Source: an uncultured Erysipelotrichaceae bacterium
GTDB lineage: Bacteria > Bacillota_I > Bacilli_A > RFN20 > CAG-826
Length of the DNA: 64,000 bases
Assembly (NCBI GenBank): GCA_947166565.1
Contig: CAMVEL010000009.1
Span: 1-64,000, forward strand
Direction: 5' to 3'
Shown here: one piece after another, positions 18,757 to 27,173 of the stretch
Layout: each line of letters begins with the position of its first letter
How positions within the stretch are numbered: position 1 is the first letter of the stretch
Translations under genes and position numbers: made by a program
Notes under the pieces: generated by a model
What the model saw: the letters and a program-made list of their open reading frames with translations, nothing else
The model's database searches: none
What the model was told of the DNA's origin: nothing

Positions 18757-19701
18757 ATGGAAAGAAAAGAACCCACTTTTATCCGCGAATTGCCCGAACG
18801 AAACGCCTCCGAGCATTTTAGGCCACGGATAAACGAAGCCAAGAAAATCGCCTTTATCCATAATAGTTTTTATATACCGGAAGGCTTCAAAGAATTAATG
18901 GAGATCATCCATGACGCTTTTTTGGACAAAGGGATGATCCTCTATCTTCTTCCCTCCATCGACCTCCTTAACGCAAGCAAGGAACGCCTTTCATTCTTTG
19001 ATTATTTCATTCCTTACGATAAGGATGTGGCCCTTCTTAAAAAATTGGAAAACGAAGGCATGCCCCTTCTGAATTCATCTTTGGGAATCGAAATCGCCGA
19101 TTCGAAGGTTTTGACTTTCCTCGCCCTAAAAACCGCGGGGGTCCCCGTTATCCCTTCCTTTATCTCCCCCTTCTGCTACGAAGGAGGGCGATATGATGAG
19201 CTGTCTTTCCTTGACGAAATCGAAAAGAGCCTCCCTTATCCTTTTATTATAAAAGAGGACAAGGGATCATTTGGCAAAGGCGTCCATTTGGTTAATAACC
19301 ACGATGAAGCCAAAATGTTGATTGAAAAGCTAAATGGCCGGAGATTCCTCTTCGAACCATTTATCAAGGAATGCCGCGGCAAAGATATCCGCGTCTTGGT
19401 CTTAAACGGGGAGATCATCTGTTCATATAGACGTGAGAACCCCTGCGATTTCCGTTCGAATATCGCTCTTAACGGGAAAGCAACTGACTATACGGTGGAC
19501 AAAAACACCGCTTCCGTGGCCCTTAACGCCGTCAAAGCCCTTAATCTAGATTTCGCCGGAGTCGATATCTTGATGTCCAACGGCGGTCCGCTTGTGTGCG
19601 AAATCAACGCTTCGCCGCTATTCCTCGCGGCGAAAAAAGCGACGGGCGTGAACGTCGCGTCGCTTTTGGGGGATTATGTTTTAAGCAAGACAAATCAATA
19701 A
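18757..19701 (+). CDS. ATP-grasp, RimK-like ligase
   Basis: PYPFIIKEDKGSFGKGVHLVNN...RRFLFEPFIKECRGKDIRVLVLNGEII...LDFAGVDILMSNGGPLVCEINASP. Confidence 0.88.
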   Translation: MERKEPTFIRELPERNASEHFRPRINEAKKIAFIHNSFYIPEGFKELMEIIHDAFLDKGMILYLLPSIDLLNASKERLSFFDYFIPYDKDVALLKKLENEGMPLLNSSLGIEIADSKVLTFLALKTAGVPVIPSFISPFCYEGGRYDELSFLDEIEKSLPYPFIIKEDKGSFGKGVHLVNNHDEAKMLIEKLNGRRFLFEPFIKECRGKDIRVLVLNGEIICSYRRENPCDFRSNIALNGKATDYTVDKNTASVALNAVKALNLDFAGVDILMSNGGPLVCEINASPLFLAAKKATGVNVASLLGDYVLSKTNQ

Positions 19702-20192
19702 TGGTCTTCCTGCCTTTTATGGTTCTTCCCGCATTTTTCGATATAGCTATCGATTGCCTCTTTTACGCTTGCCCCAAATAAAGGCAGCATATCAAGGTAT
19801 TCGTCCACCAAAGATAGGTATGGGTCGAGCCGGTAATCGTCTTTGAGGTTCAAGGCTCCTTTATAAAAGGATAAGAGAGCCTCGGTTATGCTATCGAAAC
19901 GGGCTTCGACCTTATGGGTGTAGGTCCTTACCCCTAGGGGGATGCCTAGGGAAAGGAGGAAATGGAGGCCATCGATATACTCTTCGAGGATCACGTCTTT
20001 TGGGGATGGTCCTTTTAGCGACCAATATTTGAAATCGCGGGTTTCGTTCGCGAATTCGCCAAGTTCCACGAGCAAAGCCAAAAGGCGTTTATGGAAGGTC
20101 GATTCATAGGTGACCCCGTGACGGGAAGCGATATCTTCGTCCAACTCCTTCTGTAAGGAATAAAGCCTGGTTAAGTCAAAGACCTCACTCAT
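19695..20192 (-). CDS. Dimeric all-alpha dUTPase-like protein
   Basis: LLALLVELGEFANETRDFKYWSLKGPSPKDVILEEYIDGLHFLLSLG. Confidence 0.88.
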   Translation of the reverse strand: MSEVFDLTRLYSLQKELDEDIASRHGVTYESTFHKRLLALLVELGEFANETRDFKYWSLKGPSPKDVILEEYIDGLHFLLSLGIPLGVRTYTHKVEARFDSITEALLSFYKGALNLKDDYRLDPYLSLVDEYLDMLPLFGASVKEAIDSYIEKCGKNHKRQEDHY

Positions 20193-22608
20193 TGGAGTCG
20201 CCCTTTAGACGTGGGAGGTGCCAGATGTCGCGGTTATATTCCTCGATCGTGCGGTCGGAGGTGAAGTAACCGCTCTTGGCGATATTGATGATCGCCGCTT
20301 TCGCCCAGGCGGAACGGTTCTTGTAGAGCTCATCGGCCTTTTCATGGGCTTCGCAATAGGCGCTGAAATCGGCGAGGACGAAGAATTGGTCGCCATGTCC
20401 CATGATCTCGTCGAAGATCATCCTGAACTTGTTGGAATCGCCTTCGGTCCAAGGGCCGGTGAAGAGGGAATCCATGACGGTCTTGACGCGGGAATCGGAA
20501 TTGTAGACGTCCCATGGGGAATAGGTGCCGCTATCGACCAAATTCTGGACTTCTTCCGCCTTCAAACCGAAGATGATCTCGTTTTCTTCTCCGGCCAAAG
20601 CGGCGATTTCGACGTTAGCGCCGTCTAAGGTTCCTAAGGTGATGGCCCCGTTCATCATGAGCTTCATGTTGGAGGTCCCGGAAGCCTCTTTGCCGGCGGT
20701 TGAGATCTGCTCGGAGATATCGGCGGCCGGGATGATCCTCTCGGCAAGGCTGACGCCGTAATTCTCGACGAAGACGATCTTCATGTATTTGTTGACTTGC
20801 GGATCGTTGTTGATGGCTTTGGCAACGCCGTTGATGAGTTCGATGATCTTCTTGGCGTAGACATAGCTTGGCGCGGCCTTGGCCCCGAAGATATAGGTAT
20901 GGGGAACCATCTTGAAGTCTGGCTCGCTCTTGAAGCGATGGTAGAGATGCATGATGTGGAAGACGTTAAGAAGCTGTCTCTTATAGGCGTGGAGACGCTT
21001 GATCTGGACGTCGAAGATGCTATTTGGATCGATTTCGAAGCCATATTCGACCTTGACGAAATCGGCGAAGTCCTTCTTCTTCTTGAGCTTGACCTCGAGG
21101 AATTTCTTCTGGAAATCCTTGTCTTTGGCGAATGGGAGGAGTTTTTCGATTTGATGCTCGTAATCCTTCTTCCAGGTGTCGCCGATCGCGGAGGTGATGA
21201 GTTTGGAGAGCTCGTGGTTAGCGTAGATCAGCCAACGGCGATGGGTGACCCCGTTGGTCTTGTTGTTGAACTTCTCGGGGTAATATTTATAGAATTCGCG
21301 GAAGGTGTATTCCTTAAGGATGTCCGTATGGATTTTGGCGACCCCGTTGACGGAGAAGACGGTGTAAATCGCCATATTGGTCATATGGATTTGGCCATCT
21401 TTGATGATCGCCATCGCGTAACGGTCGCTTTGGGAGACGTTGTTCTGGTTGAACCAGATGTTTTGCCTCCTATTGATTTCCTCGATGATCATATAGACGC
21501 GAGGAACGAGGGTCTGCACGTAGTTGATCGGCCATTTCTCGAGGGCTTCGGGCATGACCGTGTGATTGGTGTAGGCGAAAAGCTTGGTGACGACCTTCCA
21601 GGCCTCGTCCCAGCCATAACCATATTCGTCCATCATAAGCCTCATGGCCTCGGGGATCGCGAGGATTGGGTGGGTGTCATTCAACTGGATGACATAGGCA
21701 TCCGCGAACTTCTCAAGGCCGCCGAAGCGCCTATTGAAGGAACGCATCGCGGATTGAAGGCCGGAAGAGACGAGGAAATATTGCTGACGGAGGCGGAGCA
21801 TACGGCCGTGTTCGGTCGAATCGTCTGGATATAGACCATGGCAAAGCTCACGGATCGTCCCTAGGTATTCCTCGAAGGTTTGGTCGGTCGGGAGGTTGTT
21901 TTCGCTAGGTTCGGCGGACCATAGACGCAAGGAATTCGCGACCCCGTTACGGTATCCCGGGACGGAGACGTCATATGGGACGGCGCGGATGCAGGTAGGA
22001 TTGGCGATTCGCCAACCATAGGTGCCGTCTGGTTTGAGGAAGGTTTCGGCCTGTCCATAGAATTTGACCTCGACCGCGTGCTTTGGCTTCCTGACTTCGA
22101 AGACGAAGCCGTTGGTGAGCCATTGGTCTGGGAGCTCGACCTGCTTGCCGTTAATGAATTTCTGGCGGAAGAAGCCATATTCGTAACGGATGGTGTTGCC
22201 ATATCCTGGATATCCAAGGGAAGCGATGGAATCGAGGAAGCAGGCGGCGAGACGGCCAAGGCCGCCATTGCCTAAGCCGGCGTCGGATTCAAGATCCTCG
22301 AGTTCATCGATATCGATACCTAGTTCCTCTAAGCCGTCGCGGACGACTTTGAAGATGCCGAGGTTCTGCATATTGGAAAGAAGCAATCTCCCCATGAGGA
22401 ATTCCATGGAGAAATAGATAAGCTGCTTCTTATTGGTAGCGAGGATGTCCTCGCGGCATTCCCTCCAATAATAGCCGGCGTAATCACGGACCATCTCGCC
22501 AAGGACGTCATACCTTTCGGTGATGTGGGAGTCAGGGACCGAACGGCCGTATTTCTCCTCAAGGCGTCTTTCGAAGGTCTGTTTGAAATCTAGTTTGTTT
22601 TGGAACAT
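20185..22608 (-). CDS. glgP: Glycogen/maltodextrin phosphorylase
   Basis: GLGNGGLGRLAACFLDS; EASGTSNMKLMMNGAITLGTLDGANVEI; start ATG at 22608 with upstream AAAGGA (ORF track start 22821 too early). Confidence 0.95.
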   Translation of the reverse strand: MFQNKLDFKQTFERRLEEKYGRSVPDSHITERYDVLGEMVRDYAGYYWRECREDILATNKKQLIYFSMEFLMGRLLLSNMQNLGIFKVVRDGLEELGIDIDELEDLESDAGLGNGGLGRLAACFLDSIASLGYPGYGNTIRYEYGFFRQKFINGKQVELPDQWLTNGFVFEVRKPKHAVEVKFYGQAETFLKPDGTYGWRIANPTCIRAVPYDVSVPGYRNGVANSLRLWSAEPSENNLPTDQTFEEYLGTIRELCHGLYPDDSTEHGRMLRLRQQYFLVSSGLQSAMRSFNRRFGGLEKFADAYVIQLNDTHPILAIPEAMRLMMDEYGYGWDEAWKVVTKLFAYTNHTVMPEALEKWPINYVQTLVPRVYMIIEEINRRQNIWFNQNNVSQSDRYAMAIIKDGQIHMTNMAIYTVFSVNGVAKIHTDILKEYTFREFYKYYPEKFNNKTNGVTHRRWLIYANHELSKLITSAIGDTWKKDYEHQIEKLLPFAKDKDFQKKFLEVKLKKKKDFADFVKVEYGFEIDPNSIFDVQIKRLHAYKRQLLNVFHIMHLYHRFKSEPDFKMVPHTYIFGAKAAPSYVYAKKIIELINGVAKAINNDPQVNKYMKIVFVENYGVSLAERIIPAADISEQISTAGKEASGTSNMKLMMNGAITLGTLDGANVEIAALAGEENEIIFGLKAEEVQNLVDSGTYSPWDVYNSDSRVKTVMDSLFTGPWTEGDSNKFRMIFDEIMGHGDQFFVLADFSAYCEAHEKADELYKNRSAWAKAAIINIAKSGYFTSDRTIEEYNRDIWHLPRLKGDSNE

Positions 22609-22634
22609 GTTGTGTTTCCTTTCGTTTTCAAATG

Positions 22635-22648
22635 AGCGCATCTGCGCT
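22635..22648. promoter_or_regulatory. Palindromic operator candidate in glgP leader
   Basis: AGCGCA-TC-TGCGCT, about 20 bp downstream of a TATAAT -10 on the minus strand. Confidence 0.4.
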
Positions 22649-22878
22649 TGACACGAGCGGATTATAACATGCCTATGCGCGAGGACAAAGCAAAAAGACC
22701 AAATCGCAGGTGCTCGATTAAGCATTTTTTCAACCATCCAAGATAAAACTTTTGAAAAGTCAATTAAGGTTTTATCGGAAAAATTAGCGGTGATTTGGAC
22801 ACTGTCTAAAAAGATTGGCATTTTTCATGAGCCAATTTTCGGTTTTCTTCCCTATTAGTTAGTAGGAGGAAAACCCAA

Positions 22879-23079
22879 ATGGAAGACCTTTGGAGTTTGT
22901 CTCCCCTCATCAATCCGCGCGAAGCCTCCTGGGCAACGTCCCTTAAGCGCGGAAGGAAAGGAGGAAAACGGCGTGTCCAAGAGGCAAAAGAGGCCCGGGT
23001 GGCCCAAGGCGATCGCGAAGGCGGCGCTGAGGATCCTGCTCGCGGCCCTGCTGCTGTTAGGGACGCCGTTCCCCCATAG
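22879..23079 (+). CDS. Micro-ORF A of the repeat element (66 aa)
   Basis: AGGAGG-N9-ATG; MEDLWSLSPLINPREASWATSLKRGRKGGKRRV...; INPREAS...RGRKGG shared with copy 3 (ORF 2 codons longer upstream, in frame). Confidence 0.45.
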   Translation: MEDLWSLSPLINPREASWATSLKRGRKGGKRRVQEAKEARVAQGDREGGAEDPARGPAAVRDAVPP

Positions 23080-23086
23080 GTGGTAA
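22973..23086 (+). CDS. Micro-ORF B of the repeat element (37-aa cationic/hydrophobic peptide)
   Basis: AAAGGAGG-N7-GTG; VSKRQKRPGWPKAIAKAALRILLAALLLLGTPFPHRW*, basic N-terminus plus single hydrophobic segment. Confidence 0.5.
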   Translation: MSKRQKRPGWPKAIAKAALRILLAALLLLGTPFPHRW

Positions 23087-23126
23087 ATAAAAGGGCCGAC
23101 GAGTAGCCGGTCCACACTTATCACCT

Positions 23127-23195
23127 AAACTATACGCCAAGGACCGGGCCCTTTCAAGGGGGCTAGGGCCGGAGACCGTGCGTATAGTTTTTCTT
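23127..23195 (+). ncRNA. Terminal structured hairpin of the repeat element (terminator-like)
   Basis: AAACTATACGC...CCCTTTCAAGGGGGCTAGGGCCGG...GCGTATAGTTT then T-rich tract; same architecture in copies 2 (stem half) and 3. Confidence 0.55.
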
Positions 23196-23232
23196 TGACG
23201 AACACGTCGAATGGCTAGCCTTTTTTCATCGC

Positions 23233-23394
23233 TCGAAAGCGGCGCTGAGGATCCTGCTCGCGGTCCTGCTGCTATTAGGGACGCTGTTCCCCCATAGGTG
23301 GTAAATAAAAGGGCCGACGAATAGCCGGTCCATACTTATCACCTAAACTATACGCCAAGGACCGTGCCCTTTCAAGGGGGCTAGGGCCGGAGAC
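23233..23394 (+). repeat. Tandem partial copy 2 of the element (3' half)
   Basis: Repeats 23015-23176 at an offset of 218 bp with few substitutions; encodes KAALRILLAVLLLLGTLFPHRW* without a start region. Confidence 0.85.
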
Positions 23395-23479
23395 AGAGGG
23401 TATCGCAAGCCTACATTTGAGGTGTCGTTCTTATACTTTATTAGGCAAAATTTGGATATAATGTTTCGGGAGGATTTAT

Positions 23480-24040
23480 ATGGGACCTATTGAAACTAAA
23501 AGGTTGCTTCTAAGGGAATTCCATGAAGGAGACGAAAACGAGATTTTCAATAACTGGGCAAGTGATAAAAGGGTCACAGAATTCTTGACTTGGGCACCCC
23601 ATGCATCGGTTTTCGATTCCAAAGCGATCCTTTCCAAGTGGCTTGATGAGTATAAAAAAGAAGATACCTATCGGCTTGGCATAGTCTTAAAAGAAGAGAA
23701 CAAACTCATCGGGGCAATAGATATAGTCGGCCAGCGTTATGATTGCCCCGAAATCGGATATTGCCTTGCTTATGATTATTGGGGAAAAGGCATCATGACC
23801 GAAGCCGCGACCGCCTTTAGGGACGCCCTTTTCGCCTTGGGTTACCGTCGCCTCGTCATCAGGGCCAGAGCCTCCAACGTCCGCAGCACCAAGGTCATTT
23901 TCAAGCTTGGCGGAAAATTCTATGAGGGCGATTATGATTACGTGGAAAAAGACGATAGGAGTTATTTGATCAATACCTTCTTCATCGATAATCCAAACTA
24001 TCCTCCGCTTCCTCTTCCTAACCCCTATCGTTGTCATTAA
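23480..24040 (+). CDS. GNAT acetyltransferase (RimJ/RimL type)
   Basis: METKRLLLREF-like start (IETKRLLLREFHEGDENEIFNNWASD), EIGYCLAYDYWGKGIMTEA, NVRSTKVIFKLGGKFYEGDY. Confidence 0.92.
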   Translation: MGPIETKRLLLREFHEGDENEIFNNWASDKRVTEFLTWAPHASVFDSKAILSKWLDEYKKEDTYRLGIVLKEENKLIGAIDIVGQRYDCPEIGYCLAYDYWGKGIMTEAATAFRDALFALGYRRLVIRARASNVRSTKVIFKLGGKFYEGDYDYVEKDDRSYLINTFFIDNPNYPPLPLPNPYRCH

Positions 24041-24130
24041 AAAGAAAGAGAAAAACTTTATGTTTTTTTGGGTCTGCCCCAAATTGCTTTAAGTCCCAAT
24101 CTAAGGTAAAATTGCATTCGAGGTTTTTAT

Positions 24131-27100
24131 ATGTCTTTCATCCCGTTGCACGTTTATTCAGGCAATTCAATGCTCCGCAGCGGGCTTTCGGTTGAAAAAT
24201 GCGCGGCCTTAGCCAAGAAAAACGGTTATGAATACGCTGCGATCTGCGATTATCAGACCCTCTCGGGGTTTGCCGAATACAACACCTTATGCCGTAAATA
24301 CGGGGTCAAACCGCTATTTGGCATCGATTTCGAGGTCGAGGGGAACCTCTTAAGCGCCTTCATCAAAAACGAGGAAGGTTACCTTAATGCCATCGCGATC
24401 GATTATGCGATCAGCAAAGGCGAATTCGATTTGGCCTTCCTGAAAAAACATGCGGAAGGCCTTCTATTCGTCCTTGTTTCGGAGCATTCCTTCCTCCACG
24501 AGACCTTTCTTACCGAGGCAAGCGAAATCCCTAGTAGGCTCGCTTCATTATGTAAGGGATTAGGCGAAGTCTACCTAGGCATTCCTTATCTTCCCGAGGA
24601 GAAGCCCTTCATCTCCTTCTTGCGTTCCTTCACGGAGAAATACCCTTATCCAAAAGTCGCCTTCCCACATATCCTTTACCAAAAGAAAGATGATGCGATC
24701 ACTTTGGAGATCCTCCGCGCGATCGCTAACGCGGAACAGCTTGACCATAAAAAGGCGGATGGGCCCAACTATTATTTGACCGACGAAGAAGCCTCTGCAT
24801 TTTTTAACGAAGATGAGATAACAGCGATTGATGGAATCGTCTCCTTGACCAAGGATTTTGCCTTCATCAAGAAAAGAGGGAATCTTTTAACCTTCCCAAC
24901 GAAAGAAGGCTATGACGATAAGAAAGAATTAAGGGAAAGGGCCTACGAAGGGCTAAAAAGGAAAAAACCCGATTACACCCAAGCCTATATCGATAGACTC
25001 GAATACGAACTCTCCGTCATCGAGAAGATGGGTTATTCCTCCTACTTCCTTATAGTCGCGGATTATGTTGCCTACGCCTTATCGGTCGGCATATCGGTGG
25101 GTCCTGGAAGAGGATCTGGCGCGGCATCACTCGTCTCATATTGCCTCGATATCGTAACCCCCGACCCGATCGAAAACGATTTGCTGTTCGAGCGCTTCCT
25201 CAATCCCGAAAGGCAATCGATGCCGGATATCGACGTCGATTTCGCGGATAACCGCCGCGACGAGGTCGCCGCCTATCTCCAAAGCAAATACGGCCATGAA
25301 AGGGTCGCCCATATCATCACCTTCCAAACCCTTGGGGCCAAAGCCGCCTTGCTAGATATCGGCAGGGTCTTCGAATACAAAGACGAGGACATCAGGAAAA
25401 TCTCCAAAACCATCCGTGACGTCATGGGTGGGACATTAAGGGAGAATTATAAGAAAAACGCCAAATTCCGGGCTCTCGTCGATAGCGATCCCTACTATTT
25501 GGAAATCGTCTCCCTGGCCGCGAAGATCGAGGGATTGCCTAGGCAAAGCGGCATCCATCCCGCCGGCATGGTCCTAAATGACGTCCCCCTTCTCAAAGCT
25601 ATCCCAATCCACGAAGACCCAACCTGGGGTTTAGTCGCCTCCTTCGAAATGAATTATTTGGAGGAACAGGGCTTCCTCAAGATGGATATCCTCGGTTTAA
25701 GGAACCTCACCCTCATCGATAATTGCCTCGATATCCTCCATGATAAGGGCATCGAGGAAAAGAAGGCCCGTTTCCTCCCATATCGCGACCCCAAGGCGAT
25801 CGAGCTTATCCGTAAGGGCAAGGTAATGGGACTATTCCAACTTGAATCCTACGGCATGCAGAAAGCGATTAGGGAGGTTTCCCCAACTTCCTTTGAGGAA
25901 GTCGTCGCGATCATCGCCTTATATAGGCCTGGCCCAATGGAAAACATCCCAACATTCGCAAGGCGGAAAAACGGAAGGGAAAAAGTCACTTACCCCTGCA
26001 AGGAAGTCGCTTCCATCCTCTCTTCGACCTATGGCATCATCGTCTATCAGGAACAGATCATGCAGATCCTTTCCGCGATGGCGGGGTTCTCCTTCGGCCA
26101 AGCCGACGTCTTTAGAAGGGCGATTAGTAAGAAAGACGCCTCGAAGATGGTCGCCTTGAAAGACGAATTCATCGAGGGGGCCATGAGAAAAGGCCATAGC
26201 AAGGAGCTTGCGGAAAAAGTCTTTGGCCTCATCTTCCGTTTCGCCGATTATGGCTTCAACAAGGCCCATTCGTTAAGTTATGGGGTCCTCGCTAGCCAAA
26301 TGGCCTATTTGAAGGCCCATTATCCTTTGCCTTTCTTTGCCTCAATCCTCGATGGGACACCCGTGAACGACCGGAAATTCAAGGCTTTGTCGAGTGAGAT
26401 CAAACAAGCGGGCTACGTCTTCCTTAACCCTGACGTCAACGCTTCCCATAACTCCTTCTACCCCGAGGAAAGGGGAATCCGTTTCCCCCTTCTTTCCATC
26501 AAGGGCATCAATTCCTCCTTCTGCCGTGAACTCGTCGACGAAAGGGCCCAAAACGGTCCATATAAGGACATCTTCGAATTTGCCCTGAGGACCAAAAGGC
26601 TTGGCCTAACCACGAATCTTCTGGTCAAGCTCATCGACGCTGGGGCCTTCGATTCCTTGAATGAAAACCGCGAATCGTTAAGGCTATCTAGCGATTCGAT
26701 CCTCTCTTACGCGGAGATGCTTTCTGGGCCAAGCGGGAACGCCGCGCTTCTTAACCTAAATTTCCCAAAGCCTTCCTTAATCGAGATTGCCCCCAATCGA
26801 CTTAATGACCTCCTCGCCGAGAAGGAAGTCCTTGGAATCGCTCTTTCCGGCTCGCTTCTATATGTTAAGGAAGACGTCATCAAGGAGAAAAAACTCCTCA
26901 CCATCGATGGTTTCAGGGAAAAGGGAAGCGGGGAATTCGCGGCCATCATCAATGGGGTGAAGACCATCATCACCAAGAAAAACACGCGCATGGCCTTCAT
27001 AAATTGCTATGACGACGACTCCGAGATCGAACTAACGATGTTCTCGGAGGCTTACGACAATTCCTATTCTTCATTGAAGGAAGGGAACCTCGTCTACGTC

Positions 27101-27163
27101 AAGGCCGAGAAAGATCGAAGCCGCGATGATACCTATATCGCAAGGGAAATCGGACTTTTATAA
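24131..27163 (+). CDS. dnaE: DNA polymerase III alpha subunit, DnaE type
   Basis: PHP-like N-term; GPGRGSGAASLVSYCLDIVTPDPI; MPDIDVDFADNRRDEV; YQEQIMQIL. Confidence 0.96.
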   Translation: MSFIPLHVYSGNSMLRSGLSVEKCAALAKKNGYEYAAICDYQTLSGFAEYNTLCRKYGVKPLFGIDFEVEGNLLSAFIKNEEGYLNAIAIDYAISKGEFDLAFLKKHAEGLLFVLVSEHSFLHETFLTEASEIPSRLASLCKGLGEVYLGIPYLPEEKPFISFLRSFTEKYPYPKVAFPHILYQKKDDAITLEILRAIANAEQLDHKKADGPNYYLTDEEASAFFNEDEITAIDGIVSLTKDFAFIKKRGNLLTFPTKEGYDDKKELRERAYEGLKRKKPDYTQAYIDRLEYELSVIEKMGYSSYFLIVADYVAYALSVGISVGPGRGSGAASLVSYCLDIVTPDPIENDLLFERFLNPERQSMPDIDVDFADNRRDEVAAYLQSKYGHERVAHIITFQTLGAKAALLDIGRVFEYKDEDIRKISKTIRDVMGGTLRENYKKNAKFRALVDSDPYYLEIVSLAAKIEGLPRQSGIHPAGMVLNDVPLLKAIPIHEDPTWGLVASFEMNYLEEQGFLKMDILGLRNLTLIDNCLDILHDKGIEEKKARFLPYRDPKAIELIRKGKVMGLFQLESYGMQKAIREVSPTSFEEVVAIIALYRPGPMENIPTFARRKNGREKVTYPCKEVASILSSTYGIIVYQEQIMQILSAMAGFSFGQADVFRRAISKKDASKMVALKDEFIEGAMRKGHSKELAEKVFGLIFRFADYGFNKAHSLSYGVLASQMAYLKAHYPLPFFASILDGTPVNDRKFKALSSEIKQAGYVFLNPDVNASHNSFYPEERGIRFPLLSIKGINSSFCRELVDERAQNGPYKDIFEFALRTKRLGLTTNLLVKLIDAGAFDSLNENRESLRLSSDSILSYAEMLSGPSGNAALLNLNFPKPSLIEIAPNRLNDLLAEKEVLGIALSGSLLYVKEDVIKEKKLLTIDGFREKGSGEFAAIINGVKTIITKKNTRMAFINCYDDDSEIELTMFSEAYDNSYSSLKEGNLVYVKAEKDRSRDDTYIAREIGLL

Positions 27164-27173
27164 GGAGAGAGAT

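Larger units (their letters stand above)
22829..23190 (+). repeat. Multicopy micro-ORF/structured-RNA element, copy 1 (full length)
   Basis: Collinear with the minus-strand copy at 40021-40364: GAGCCAA-N4-CGG...GTTAGTAGGAGGA...ATCAATCCGCGCGAAGCCTCC...AGGAAAGGAGGAA...CGGATCCTGCTCGCGGC-type core...CCCCCATAGGTGGTAAATAA...AAACTATACGC...GCGTATAGTTT. Confidence 0.85.

Noticed and set aside
20797-21834. 345-aa plus-strand ORF opposite glgP
   Set aside because: Antisense shadow ORF of glgP with no recognisable domain; no SD or promoter context.
22609-22821. N-terminal extension of GlgP in the ORF track
   Set aside because: Overlaps promoter-like sequence (TATAAT) and palindrome; the canonical GlgP start is at 22608 with an SD.
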